Source of the DNA: DASXZH01 sp036502005 | Lineage (GTDB): Bacteria; Armatimonadota; Fimbriimonadia; Fimbriimonadales; Fimbriimonadaceae | Direction of reading: 5' to 3' | DNA length: 64,000 nt | NCBI GenBank assembly: GCA_036502005.1 | Contig: DASXZH010000098.1 | Location: forward strand, 62,001-126,000 | Part shown: in pieces, positions 42,699-51,232 of the stretch | How the letters are laid out: each line of letters begins with the position of its first letter | Position numbering within the stretch: position 1 is the first letter of the stretch | Program-made: the position numbers and the translations under genes | The notes under the pieces: generated by a model | What the model was told of the DNA's origin: nothing | Seen by the model: the letters and a program-made list of their open reading frames with translations, nothing else | The model's database searches: none

Positions 42699-43610
42699 AT
42701 GAAAGCAGCAGCTTTATATGCGGGGATTGCCGTTCTAGCCACGTTGGCGGGCGCGCAGACTCAAACCGGAGTTCAAAAAATGGGTGGCTGGAGTTCCAGT
42801 TCGTCCTACAACCAGCTTTATAACCCAAAACAAGAAACGACTTTTTCGGGAAAGATAGTGGGCATTTCGGATGTCACGCCATCTAAAACAATGTCCGCTG
42901 CGGCGACCATATTAGTCAAATCGAAAAATGGCGGAACAAGCGCGGTCGATTTAGGGCCAGCTTGGTTTATAGATAACCAGCGAACTAAGCTCCATGTGAA
43001 CGATGAAGTGAAGGTGACCGGCGTAAAGACTTCGCTGAATAACCGCTCGTTCTATATCGCTCGAAAAGTGATAAGAGGCAACCACGCTCTGTACGTTCGC
43101 GAGGTAAGCGGTTTTCCTATCTGGGTTGCATTAAGAGACCATCCGGACGAAGTCGGCCCTGGTGCTGTCGCCTTTAATTTGGGTATTGGCGCGAATGAGG
43201 CAGTTTCTACTGCTGGACCTGTCGCGTTAGCAGTTCCGCCGCCTCCTCCGACGGTAGAAACGACCCCAAAACCAACCGACACCGCTGATGTAAAAACGCC
43301 CATTAACGGCACAGTGTCGCAGGTGTTTACGGCGCAAAATCCGCAAACCGGCCAGATGGAGCAATATGTTATGGTCAGCACTCCAAACGGGCCAGTAAAT
43401 GTGGACCTAGGGCCGCAATGGTACATGCAGCAACAGCCGATCTCCTTTAGCGCCGGCAACAATATTAGCGTACAAGGAGTGCCCTACAATTCAACGTATG
43501 TTCTCCCAAATAACGGACATCCGATCTATTTGGCAAATGGCCTGAACTACGGAAATCAGTTTATGATCTTCCGGAATGGCCAGATCACGGCCTTTAACGC
43601 CTGGTACTAA
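42699..43610 (+). CDS. Exported protein with two related beta domains
   Basis: A 303-residue protein with signal peptide MKAAALYAGIAVLATLAGAQ and a good ribosome site (AAGGAG about 10 nt upstream). Two halves look related: residues about 45-150 and 200-303 each have VDLGPxW followed by VKVTGV/ISVQGV-like strands, separated by a Pro-rich linker (VPPPPPTVETTPKP). The strand pattern resembles OB-fold or magnetosome-like DUF domains of envelope proteins. I do not recognise the family. A strong terminator follows. Confidence 0.6.
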   Translation: MKAAALYAGIAVLATLAGAQTQTGVQKMGGWSSSSSYNQLYNPKQETTFSGKIVGISDVTPSKTMSAAATILVKSKNGGTSAVDLGPAWFIDNQRTKLHVNDEVKVTGVKTSLNNRSFYIARKVIRGNHALYVREVSGFPIWVALRDHPDEVGPGAVAFNLGIGANEAVSTAGPVALAVPPPPPTVETTPKPTDTADVKTPINGTVSQVFTAQNPQTGQMEQYVMVSTPNGPVNVDLGPQWYMQQQPISFSAGNNISVQGVPYNSTYVLPNNGHPIYLANGLNYGNQFMIFRNGQITAFNAWY

Positions 43611-43616
43611 ACAAAA

Positions 43617-43638
43617 AGGCCCCCCTAACGGGAGGCCT
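43617..43638 (-). terminator. Hairpin terminator for the Lys/Met-repeat gene
   Basis: AGGCCCCCC-TAAC-GGGAGGCCT forms a 9-bp stem with one mismatch. On the minus strand it is followed by TTTTTGT, so it can end transcription from the Lys/Met-repeat gene. It lies just past the stop of the plus-strand gene. Confidence 0.6.
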
Positions 43639-43643
43639 AAAAT

Positions 43644-43678
43644 AAAAAAGGGCAGAAACTAAGTTAGCTGCCCTTTTT
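43644..43678. terminator. Bidirectional intrinsic terminator
   Basis: GGGCAG (43650-43655) and CTGCCC (43668-43673) make a 6-bp stem, extended by an inner CTAA/TTAG pair. It has TTTTT on the plus side and, on the minus strand, TTTTTTATTTT. It serves the plus-strand exported gene and overlaps the last codons of the minus-strand Lys/Met-repeat gene. Confidence 0.75.
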
Positions 43679-43948
43679 CATTTTCATTGGGCTCGTCTTC
43701 ATCTTGCCCATCTTGCCCATTTTGTGGGCCTTCATTTTTGGCTTCATTTTGTGCGTCTTGGACATCTTGCCCATTTTGCCCATTTTATCGGCCTTGGCTT
43801 TTGACTTCATCTTGGTTGTCTTAGCCATTTTGGTTGTCTTGGCCATCTTGGTCATCTTGGAAGGCTTCTGTCCAGCCGATGCGGATGACGTGGCCACGAG
43901 ACATGTAGCCATCACGACTGCAAGTGCGATACCTGCTAATTTCTTCAT
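43664..43948 (-). CDS. Exported Lys/Met-repeat protein
   Basis: A 94-residue protein starting at ATG 43948 with GAGGTG about 8 nt upstream. The signal peptide (MKKLAGIALAVVMATCLVA) is followed by a region made of repeated K-M and G-K-M units, such as KMGKMGKMSKTHKM; about two thirds of residues after 30 are Lys, Met or Thr. It resembles short MxKDx-type repeat proteins of unknown function. The methionines could bind soft metals such as copper or silver, and the lysines could bind polyanions. Low complexity makes homology uninformative. Confidence 0.7.
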   Translation of the reverse strand: MKKLAGIALAVVMATCLVATSSASAGQKPSKMTKMAKTTKMAKTTKMKSKAKADKMGKMGKMSKTHKMKPKMKAHKMGKMGKMKTSPMKMKKGS

Positions 43949-44037
43949 ATAAAACACCTCTACCTTTAACTGCATGCGCGACAAATTTGCCGCCAAGTAA
44001 TTATGACGGGTTACGTTAACCCGCTGCATGTATGAAT

Positions 44038-44472
44038 TTAAACCATCTCATCGATCAATTCGATCCGATGTTGGTGCCTTCCTCCGTCAAAAGCCTCATT
44101 TAGCCAAATATTAATCATCTTTAGCGCGAGTTCTTGGCCCACCATCCCGGCTCCGATGGCTATGCAATTGGCGTTGTTGTGATGACGGCCTAAGAAAGCT
44201 GATTCCTCGTTCCAGCACACTGGGCAACGTACGCCCTTGACCCTGTTGGCGACAATCGCTTCCCCATTCCCGGATTTACCGAGCACGATTCCTCGCTCTA
44301 CCTCGCCCGCGCTAATGGCAGCGGCGACGGGATGGATATAGATCGGGTAGTCAACAGAGTCTTCAGAGTTGGTGCCGAAATCGATGATTTCATGCCCAGC
44401 TTTGAGGAGCATTTCTTTTATGGCTTCTTTGTATAAGTAGCCGGCGTGATCGGATCCGATCGCTATTTTCAT
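44038..44472 (-). CDS. rpiB: Ribose-5-phosphate isomerase B
   Basis: A 144-residue enzyme of the non-oxidative pentose pathway. IAIGSDHAGYLYKEAI and the HPVAAAISAGEVERGIVL region are typical. At the active site the sequence is LGKSGNGEA (64-72): position 65 is Gly where E. coli RpiB has its catalytic cysteine, while a glutamate (Glu71) is present, as in the mycobacterial-type enzyme that uses Glu as base. RCPVCWNEESAFLGRHHNNAN supplies the phosphate site. ATG start. Confidence 0.9.
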   Translation of the reverse strand: MKIAIGSDHAGYLYKEAIKEMLLKAGHEIIDFGTNSEDSVDYPIYIHPVAAAISAGEVERGIVLGKSGNGEAIVANRVKGVRCPVCWNEESAFLGRHHNNANCIAIGAGMVGQELALKMINIWLNEAFDGGRHQHRIELIDEMV

Positions 44473-44517
44473 GCGGAGATGTTACCGATTCGGGGCGGAA
44501 CGCCGTTGTGAAATAGA

Positions 44518-44539
44518 AAGTCCGCCTGATGGCGGACTT
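44518..44539 (-). terminator. Hairpin downstream of a small soluble gene
   Basis: AAGTCCGCC-TGAT-GGCGGACTT is a perfect 9-bp stem with a 4-nt loop, 13 bp past the stop of the minus-strand gene. The tract after it on the minus strand is weak (TCTATTT), so it may be a terminator or a processing stop. Confidence 0.5.
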
Positions 44540-44551
44540 AGTCTTTGAATC

Positions 44552-44959
44552 TTAACTGCGAGTAGCTTTTTCAGCTTTCGGCCTGGAAGTCGATGCGGCC
44601 CTAGCGGGAGCCTTCGCCTCTGTAGCCTTCTTTCGCGTGCTGGCCGCTTTCGTATTCCTCGGCCGAGACTTCATTTCCGCCGTTTCGCGTTTTACCAACT
44701 TGTTAAAGTTGCTGCGCTCACCGGAAGCGGTCTGCTCCTGATAAACCATGGCCAAGCCATTGTGGTCAAACTTTTCGAAGAACTCTTCCCAAGGAATCGT
44801 TTCCAACGACTTGTCGCTGCTGTAGCCAGGAAAGTTAATTCTTAAAACGCCGGCGTCGGTCGCGCTGCCGGTTCTTCTTACACAAGCGGGCTTTCCGCCC
44901 CGGGCCTCGGCCCACTTCTGAATTTCTTGATGATCTGTAGTTGTTTTGCTTAAAGGCAT
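44552..44959 (-). CDS. Small soluble protein with basic Ala/Lys-rich tail
   Basis: A 135-residue protein. The core (residues 8-75), HQEIQKWAEARGGKPACVRR and INFPGYSSDKSLETIPWEEF then FEKFDHNGLAMVYQE, matches a family of small soluble proteins often mislabelled as 1,4-alpha-glucan branching enzymes. The C-terminal 50 residues are Lys/Ala/Thr-rich and resemble histone-H1-like tails. Function is unknown; nucleic-acid binding by the tail is a guess. ATG start. Confidence 0.65.
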   Translation of the reverse strand: MPLSKTTTDHQEIQKWAEARGGKPACVRRTGSATDAGVLRINFPGYSSDKSLETIPWEEFFEKFDHNGLAMVYQEQTASGERSNFNKLVKRETAEMKSRPRNTKAASTRKKATEAKAPARAASTSRPKAEKATRS

Positions 44960-45038
44960 TTTCTCTCTTACCCCTTAAGCTTTTCGACGCCTCCCAGGAT
45001 GGTTGCCGTTCCGTTTTATAAGGGCAATTTGAAAGCTT

Positions 45039-46334
45039 TTAAGATTCGATTCCGGCCGCTACCAAAGTGTGGCTTACATTCCGTAGATGGTGTTTTAAGC
45101 TGAAAAGATCAGCCACTTCCTGCGAGGTCATGTTGGCTTTCACGTCCGGGTCGTTTTCCACGCTGGTCTTAAAATCGTGCCCTTCCCACGTTAGGGCGGC
45201 ATTTCTTTGGGCTACTTTGTAAGCTTGCTCACGCGAGAGACCTTTATCGATGAGGGCGATCATCAGGTGCTCGCTAAAAACGAGATCCCCCATCTTTCGC
45301 ATGTTGGATTGCATCGTCTCGGGAAACACTTGCAGGCCGGCTAGAATCGTCGTCAACCGATTCAGCATGAAGTCGATAAGCTGGAAGGAATCGGGAAACA
45401 CGATTCGCTCAAGCGAAGAATTTGTAAGATCCCGCTCGTGCCAGGTTGCTACGCTTTCCAACATAGCGGTTGCGTTGCCGCGAAGAATGCGGGCAAGCCC
45501 GCACACGGTTTCGCTATTCCAGGGGTTACGCTTGTGAGGCATGGAGCTGGAACCGGTTTGACCGGCCGCAAAAGATTCTTGAACCTCCAAGATCTCCGTC
45601 CTTTGAAGGTTCCTGAGCTCCGTTGCGATTCTTTCTAGTCCCGCTCCTAGCAGTGCAACGGTATTGAGCAGGTTGGCGTGCCGGTCTCGGTTGATGATCT
45701 GCGTGCTCGCCTGATCCGGCTTTAGACCCAAGAGTTCGCATACACGCTTTTCCAACTCGGGAGGGGTGTGGGCGTGGATGCCAACGGCGCCACTAACCTT
45801 CCCTACCGCGACATCCTCGCGGCAGGCCTTTATCCGTGCGGTATTGCGAAGCAATTCCGCATGCCAGTTGGCTGCTTTGAAGCCAAAGGTGATCGGCTCG
45901 GCGTGAATGCCGTGGGTTCGCCCAATCATTGGCGTGTGCTCGTGCTCTTTGGCTAGCCTCGCGATTTCTTTTCTCAACCTCTCACAAGAGTTTAAAATGA
46001 CATCGCAGGTGTCCCGAAGCATGATGCCAAGGGCTGTATCGATGACGTCGTAGCTGGTGACCCCGAAGTGAATATAGCGGCCTGCTTCGCCAACTGTTTC
46101 CGCCATATTGCGGACGAAGGCCATTAGATCGTGGCGGGTTTCTTTTTCTATTTCGTCAGAACGCTCTAAGGTGAAAGTGGCGCGCTCCTTAATGTTCTTC
46201 AGTTCGGCTTGGGGAACGTTGCCGAACTCTGCGTGGGCTTCTGCAATTGCAATTTCCACGTCCAGCCACCGCTGATACTTTGCCTGTCGGCTCCAAATCG
46301 CGTTCATAGCGGGGGTCGTATACCGGTCAATCAT
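45039..46334 (-). CDS. purB: Adenylosuccinate lyase
   Basis: A 431-residue enzyme of purine synthesis (SAICAR and adenylosuccinate cleavage). Start at ATG 46334 (MIDRYTTPAMNAIWS), which matches the usual PurB opening and leaves 42 bp to the divergent ppk2 gene; the longer frame would overlap it. The lyase signature GSSSMPHKRNPWNSE is intact, as are ETRHDLMAFVRNMAE and IGRTHGIHAEPITFG. No other pur gene is in the window. Confidence 0.94.
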   Translation of the reverse strand: MIDRYTTPAMNAIWSRQAKYQRWLDVEIAIAEAHAEFGNVPQAELKNIKERATFTLERSDEIEKETRHDLMAFVRNMAETVGEAGRYIHFGVTSYDVIDTALGIMLRDTCDVILNSCERLRKEIARLAKEHEHTPMIGRTHGIHAEPITFGFKAANWHAELLRNTARIKACREDVAVGKVSGAVGIHAHTPPELEKRVCELLGLKPDQASTQIINRDRHANLLNTVALLGAGLERIATELRNLQRTEILEVQESFAAGQTGSSSMPHKRNPWNSETVCGLARILRGNATAMLESVATWHERDLTNSSLERIVFPDSFQLIDFMLNRLTTILAGLQVFPETMQSNMRKMGDLVFSEHLMIALIDKGLSREQAYKVAQRNAALTWEGHDFKTSVENDPDVKANMTSQEVADLFSLKHHLRNVSHTLVAAGIES

Positions 46335-46376
46335 CGGAATCAGCGTACCTCTCACGAACTCAGATAGACTTGCCGC

Positions 46377-47207
46377 ATGCCGTATGCTCACAAAGTTTCA
46401 TCAGATGAGAAAGTGCATCTTAAGGACGTCGACTCATCTAAACACGACAAGCTGACCAAAGATATCGCCGACGCCACAACCGAGAAACTTGGCGAAGAGC
46501 TTTCCGACCTTCAGGATCTTTTGTTTGAAGCGGGCACCCATTCCCTTCTGATCGTTCTTCAAGGAATGGACACTGGCGGAAAGGACGGCACCATCCGCTG
46601 CCTGGCCCGCTATCTGAACATGCAAGGTTGCCGCGTTGCTTCATTTAAGCAGCCGAGTGAAGAAGAATCGAAGCACGATTTTCTTTGGCGCATTCACCAG
46701 CAAACCCCCGCCACAGGCCAATGCACGATCTTTAACCGGTCCCAATACGAGGACGTTCTAGTTGTAAGGGTTCACAACTTGCTTCCAAAGAGCGTTTGGA
46801 AGAAGCGATATGACGACATAAATCACTTCGAGAACAACCTTTACGACGCCAACACGATCATCGTGAAGTTCTATCTGCACATCAGTAAGGGTGAACAAGA
46901 GCAACGCTTGCTAGACCGTGAGAAGGATGTGGACAAGAGCTGGAAGCTTTCGGTTGGGGATTGGAAAGAACGCGAGCTTTGGTCCGATTACACCGAGGCT
47001 TACGAAGACGCTCTGCGCAAGTGCAGCACGGACTGCGCTCCTTGGTATATCGTGCCCGCCGACCACAAGTGGTTTAGAAACTTGGCCGTTGTGGAGACCT
47101 TGGTGGAGACGCTAAAGCCGTTTAAAAAGGGATGGCACGAGAAGCTGGTTGAGCTCGGGAAGGAACAGAAGAAAGAGCTTGCCGCGTTTCGGGCGAAAAA
47201 GGCTTAA
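46377..47207 (+). CDS. ppk2: Polyphosphate kinase 2 family protein
   Basis: A 276-residue PPK2-type polyphosphate:nucleotide phosphotransferase. Walker A is LQGMDTGGKDGTIR (about 61-74), Walker B NRSQYEDVLVVRVH, and the lid region has LDREKDVDKSWKLS. A DHKW..RN..V segment closes the domain. It should transfer phosphate between polyphosphate and nucleotides; whether it acts on NMP or NDP is not clear. ATG 46377; the purB gene is divergent, with a short shared promoter region. Confidence 0.92.
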   Translation: MPYAHKVSSDEKVHLKDVDSSKHDKLTKDIADATTEKLGEELSDLQDLLFEAGTHSLLIVLQGMDTGGKDGTIRCLARYLNMQGCRVASFKQPSEEESKHDFLWRIHQQTPATGQCTIFNRSQYEDVLVVRVHNLLPKSVWKKRYDDINHFENNLYDANTIIVKFYLHISKGEQEQRLLDREKDVDKSWKLSVGDWKERELWSDYTEAYEDALRKCSTDCAPWYIVPADHKWFRNLAVVETLVETLKPFKKGWHEKLVELGKEQKKELAAFRAKKA

Positions 47208-47216
47208 ACGGCGAGC

Positions 47217-47960
47217 ATGGGAACCTGGGGGACGGCGATTTTCTCGGATGATTTGGCCGCCGATCTTCGTGGCGAGCTTAAGGATCTCATCGGAAATGGA
47301 AAAACCCCTGAGGAGGCTACAGAGCAACTTAAAAAGGACTACAGCAGGGCTTTGCGTGATATTGGAGAAGGGCCAGTTTTTTGGCTGGCGTTAGCTGCTT
47401 CTCAATGGAAGCTTGGAAGGTTAACGCCTGAGGTTAAAGAGAACGCCCTACGAGTTATCGATTCTGGTCAGGACTTAAAGCGGTGGGAAGCCACTCCTGC
47501 GTTACATACAAAAAGGTCGAAAGTTCTAGCAAATCTTAGGGAAACTCTCAACTCCGAACAGCCGCTAGCAAAGAAGATTAACCCGCCTTACATTGACTCT
47601 ACAGACTGGCGCATTGGGCAGATCATAGCCTACAAACTTATGGCAGGAGATTATTGCTTGTTGCGGGTCATCGGGTACCACAAAGATGCCGGCGGCACGA
47701 GACCGGTGGTAGAACCGCTCGACTGGCGGGGAGAATCGATCCCAGACCGTCGCTTTATCAAGAAACTGGGAATCAGAGCCTGCAAGAAAAAGGGTCGCTC
47801 TAGTCGATTCATGATCGGCGCACTCTCAAAACGAGAATTTCCAGCAAATCGGGTGGAAGTCACGGAAATCAGGACGAGGCCCAAACAGAAATCTAAAGAC
47901 TACACGGTTACCTTGTGGAGACTTCTCGATAAAGATCTTGACGAATTCTATGGGTTTTAA
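47217..47960 (+). CDS. DUF4259-domain protein
   Basis: A 247-residue soluble protein. The opening MGTWGTAIFSDDLAADL is the DUF4259 signature (MGTWG...DND.A.D). The remaining part includes EGPVFWLALAASQWKLGRL, also characteristic of the family, and a second domain after about residue 120 with basic segments (KKKGRSSRFM). It follows ppk2 by 9 bp. Function unknown. Some DUF4259 proteins occur as possible immunity proteins, but I see no toxin next to it. Confidence 0.7.
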   Translation: MGTWGTAIFSDDLAADLRGELKDLIGNGKTPEEATEQLKKDYSRALRDIGEGPVFWLALAASQWKLGRLTPEVKENALRVIDSGQDLKRWEATPALHTKRSKVLANLRETLNSEQPLAKKINPPYIDSTDWRIGQIIAYKLMAGDYCLLRVIGYHKDAGGTRPVVEPLDWRGESIPDRRFIKKLGIRACKKKGRSSRFMIGALSKREFPANRVEVTEIRTRPKQKSKDYTVTLWRLLDKDLDEFYGF

Positions 47961-48349
47961 CCATCAACGGGCAAAAACCTCATACAAAGGATTGCTTCAT
48001 ATTTGCCATCCCCTAGCCGCACTTGACGGCCGCAACTCTCTTTAAGAAGGGGCCTATCGGCCGACATTTTTTCCATTGCCCCGGAGGGGCTGAAAGAGCT
48101 TGGCCGGCTGTGAGCCCGGAGCGAGTGCGCAAGCATGAGGTCGGGCGACACTGCCGGTAGCTTACGCCAAGAACACTCTCGCACGCCGGAGGAGTGCCAG
48201 ACCCTTTGTTCCCATCAACTTAACACGCTCTGATTCTGTTAAGCTAAATACAATCGATTGGCTTTAACTTGTAGCACACCTCCGGCGTGCCGGAGTATTT
48301 TCTGGGCTCCGTTGAACTTTTTACGACAGGTGAGAAGGGAGGGCTCGCC
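47961..48349. other. Gene-free stretch with palindromes
   Basis: No convincing gene. Short palindromes are present: GCCCCGGAGGGGC (48078-48090) and CTCCGGC-GT-GCCGGAG (48280-48295). A 75-codon frame on the minus strand through it has no ribosome site and odd composition, so I leave it out. Confidence 0.5.
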
Positions 48350-48518
48350 AAGCTGTGGAGTGCGTGGAGCTTGCTCCCGCTCGAACCCAGGAAGCTTGCT
48401 TCCGTCAATCGTCGATCATTTATGGATCGATAACTCCCTCTTCGCCTTTCGCTTCGACGTCCCCGGCAGTAAGCTGCCTGATTTTGAGCGGGAGCAAGCT
48501 CCACGCACTCCACAGCTT
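48350..48518. repeat. Multi-hairpin element, copy 1
   Basis: A perfect 33-bp inverted repeat (48350-48382 and 48486-48518) encloses 103 nt. Inside and within the arms are small hairpins with AGCTTGCT or AGCAAGCT cores: GGAGCTTGCTCC (48366-48377), GGAAGCTTGCTTCC (48390-48403), GGCAGTAAGCTGCC (48465-48478) and GGAGCAAGCTCC (48491-48502). It ends 8 bp from the argH stop. A diverged second copy is at 57418-57550. Confidence 0.8.
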
Positions 48519-48526
48519 CGCGCGAT

Positions 48527-49906
48527 CTAGGTGGTTTTTCTCGTAATTTTCAACGCTTTTGCTAGCTGCTCTTTCACCGCATCCGGCCCCGTGCCGCCGG
48601 TCAGATTCCTTGCCTTCAACGACTCCTGGATCCCCGCTGGACCGGTGGGCGCGTCTCGCAACGAGGGAGAGAATGCTGCCAACTCATCGGGCGTCAAACT
48701 TTCCAAATCACGCCCCGAATCGATGCAGTGTTTCACCAGCCGGCCAATAACTTCGTGGGCTTCTCTAAACGGCATCCCGGCGCGGACCAGATAGTCCGCC
48801 AGATCGGTAGTCGTTGAAAAATCACCATGAAGAGCCTTAGCCATTCGATCCTTGCTGAACTTGGCCGTCGACAGCATCTTATCAAAGGCGGGAAGCATAA
48901 CGAACAAGGTATCAACCGTATCGAATAAACCTTCCTTGTCCTCTTGCAAATCCTTGTTATAGGCCAGCGGCAGGCCCTTTAGAACGAGCAACAAACCCAT
49001 TAAATGGCCAACGACGCGGCCCGGCTTGCCACGGGCGAGTTCCGCCACGTCCGGGTTTTTCTTCTGGGGCATGATGCTGCTGCCAGTCGTCACCGAATCG
49101 TCCAAATCGATGTAGCCGAACTCGGGGGAGTTCCACAGAATAATCTCCTCTGCAAACCGCGAAAGATGGACGAGCAACAAAGAGGAGGCCGACAGAAACT
49201 CAACCATATAATCGCGATCGGAAACCGCGTCCATGCTGTTGGAACTCACCGAAGCAAAGCCTAGTTGCTCAGCCAGTTTTTCGCGGTTCAGCTTGACGGT
49301 AGACCCGGCCAATGCCGCCGAGCCTAGCGGCATCACGTTTACACGCTTAAGGCAATCTTCAAAACGTTCTTTGTCCCTTTGCAGCATCCAAAAAAAGGCG
49401 AGCAGGTGATGCGAAAGCAAAACCGGCTGAGCGTGTTGCAAATGGGTGAAGCCGGGCAGCACTGTCTCCATTTCCCGTTCTGCCAACACAGCAAGCGTTT
49501 TCTGCAGGTTTAGGATTAATGAATGGACTTTACTGATGCTTTCGCGAATATATAAACGGGTATCGGTTGCAACTTGATCGTTTCGGCTGCGACCCGTGTG
49601 CAGCTTCCCCGCTACCGGCCCGATCCGCTCCCGTAAGAGCGATTCCACTGCGCTGTGGACGTCCTCAGATTGGGGATCGAAGATATCGCCTTCCAAGGCA
49701 TCTTTTTCGATGCTTACCAAGCCCTGTGTGATCTCCGCGCATTCGGAAGCGGTTAAAATCCCAGCTTCTTGGAGGGCGGCCGCGTAGGCAATGCTTCCTT
49801 GGATATCGTGACGCCAAAGGCGCCAGTCAAAGCTGAACGAGTCGTTCAGCCTCTTCGCCGATTCATCCATGGAATCCCCAAACCTGCCACCCCAAAGGTT
49901 CTTCAT
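48527..49906 (-). CDS. argH: Argininosuccinate lyase
   Basis: A 459-residue enzyme, last step of arginine synthesis (argininosuccinate to arginine and fumarate). The N-terminus MKNLWGGRFGDSMDESAKRL is typical, the lyase signature GSSIMPQKKNPDVAELARGK is intact, and HTGRSRNDQVATDTRL holds the substrate site. Its ATG overlaps the argG stop (ATGA), so the two are co-translated. Confidence 0.96.
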   Translation of the reverse strand: MKNLWGGRFGDSMDESAKRLNDSFSFDWRLWRHDIQGSIAYAAALQEAGILTASECAEITQGLVSIEKDALEGDIFDPQSEDVHSAVESLLRERIGPVAGKLHTGRSRNDQVATDTRLYIRESISKVHSLILNLQKTLAVLAEREMETVLPGFTHLQHAQPVLLSHHLLAFFWMLQRDKERFEDCLKRVNVMPLGSAALAGSTVKLNREKLAEQLGFASVSSNSMDAVSDRDYMVEFLSASSLLLVHLSRFAEEIILWNSPEFGYIDLDDSVTTGSSIMPQKKNPDVAELARGKPGRVVGHLMGLLLVLKGLPLAYNKDLQEDKEGLFDTVDTLFVMLPAFDKMLSTAKFSKDRMAKALHGDFSTTTDLADYLVRAGMPFREAHEVIGRLVKHCIDSGRDLESLTPDELAAFSPSLRDAPTGPAGIQESLKARNLTGGTGPDAVKEQLAKALKITRKTT

Positions 49907-51129
49907 CTAGGGACGCCGTTCTGCCGCAAAGCCCAATACATCTTGCCTTGCATGCCGTGGGTCTTTACGATGCCAAGGCTCTCCGATTGATCAAAGGTTT
50001 TGCTATCAAAGCTGGCCAGATCCTCATTGTAGAGAGACCAGTCGCTTTGCCGACCCTGCACCACGCAGCTTCCCTTGAATAGCTTGAGCTCCACCGTACC
50101 CGAAACCCGCTCCTGGATCTTGTCGATAAACGCTTCGAGATCTTCCTTCAGCGGATCGAACCAGAGGCCCTTGTAAGCCAGTTCGCCCCATTCCTGGTCA
50201 ATCAACGCCTTGAACTTGCGCTCGCCCTGGGTGGTGACCAGACTCTCAAGCGCTTTATGAGCCATAACAAGCACCACGGCGGCCGGGCACTCATAGTTCT
50301 CGCGGACCTTGAGGCCGAGCATTCGGTCTTCCATAATGTCCACCCGTCCAACGCCGTTTTCGCCCGCGATTTTGTTTAGCTCCAGCACTAGGGCAAGCGG
50401 GTTGTATTTTTTGCCATCAATCGAAACTGGCGCACCGTTCTCGAAACCGATCTTAACGATCTGTGGTTGGTTACGAGCTTCGTTGATCCCCTTGGTCCAC
50501 TGGAAAATCTCTTCCGGCGGAGCGTAATCCGGCTCTTCCAGCCGACCGCCTTCGATGCTGCGCCCCCACAGGTTTTCGTCGATGCTGTAAATATTCGCCT
50601 TGGATTGAAGGATCTTTAGGCCATGCTCGTTGGCGTAATCAATCTCCTCCGTCCTCGTCCACGGTTCGGTCTTGCCGCCGACGGTTGGGCGGCCTTCACG
50701 CATAGGTGCGATGACTTCCAAGTCTGGGGTTAGCGTCCGCATCACGTATTCGATCCGGAACTGATCGTTCCCTTTTCCGGTGCAGCCATGGGCATAAGCC
50801 TGCGCACCCTTGGCCTTTGCTACTTCTACTGCCTTAAGGGCTATTAAGGGCCTGGCAATCGAGGTAGAGATGGGATAACCCTGATAGTCGCCGTTAGCCT
50901 TTACGCTGGGCCAGCAATATAGCTCCACAAACTCCGCTTTGGCATCGACGGTTGTGTGGTCCGTGCCAAGCGTTTTCGCCCGCTCTTCGGCTTGATCAAT
51001 GTCTGCCTGCGGCTGACCGACGTCAACGGTGACGGTCACGATGTTATCGAAACCGTACTGCTCTTTCATAAGGGGGATGCACACCGAGGTGTCAAGCCCG
51101 CCCGAATAAACTAAAACTACTGTTTTCAA
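49903..51129 (-). CDS. argG: Argininosuccinate synthase
   Basis: A 408-residue enzyme joining citrulline and aspartate at the cost of ATP. The N-terminal P-loop VYSGGLDTSVCI and the AHGCTGKGNDQFRIEY and SIDENLWGRSIEGG blocks are all intact. The start is TTG 51129, supported by AGGAG at 7-nt spacing. Unusually, the 318-bp leader before it contains a heptamer array and a dimeric repeat. Confidence 0.96.
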   Translation of the reverse strand: MKTVVLVYSGGLDTSVCIPLMKEQYGFDNIVTVTVDVGQPQADIDQAEERAKTLGTDHTTVDAKAEFVELYCWPSVKANGDYQGYPISTSIARPLIALKAVEVAKAKGAQAYAHGCTGKGNDQFRIEYVMRTLTPDLEVIAPMREGRPTVGGKTEPWTRTEEIDYANEHGLKILQSKANIYSIDENLWGRSIEGGRLEEPDYAPPEEIFQWTKGINEARNQPQIVKIGFENGAPVSIDGKKYNPLALVLELNKIAGENGVGRVDIMEDRMLGLKVRENYECPAAVVLVMAHKALESLVTTQGERKFKALIDQEWGELAYKGLWFDPLKEDLEAFIDKIQERVSGTVELKLFKGSCVVQGRQSDWSLYNEDLASFDSKTFDQSESLGIVKTHGMQGKMYWALRQNGVPR

Positions 51130-51146
51130 ATATGTCTCCTAAAAAT

Positions 51147-51174
51147 TGACGAGTGATGGGTGACGAGTGACGAT
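51147..51174. repeat. Degenerate heptanucleotide array, locus H5 (argG leader)
   Basis: Four 7-nt units, TGACGAG, TGATGGG, TGACGAG and TGACGAT, lying 18 bp upstream of the argG start codon (on the minus strand). The unit is close to that of locus H2 (TGATAGG/TGACGGG). Confidence 0.6.
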
Positions 51175-51232
51175 TTCTGAGTCTTGTTTCTTGGCAATCG
51201 GAAAACGCTTGGACGCCGCAACAAAAGTGACT

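Noticed and set aside
47957..48184. 75-codon minus-strand frame in the repeat-rich gap after the DUF4259 gene
   Set aside because: No ribosome site, unusual composition, and it coincides with palindromes; probably non-coding.
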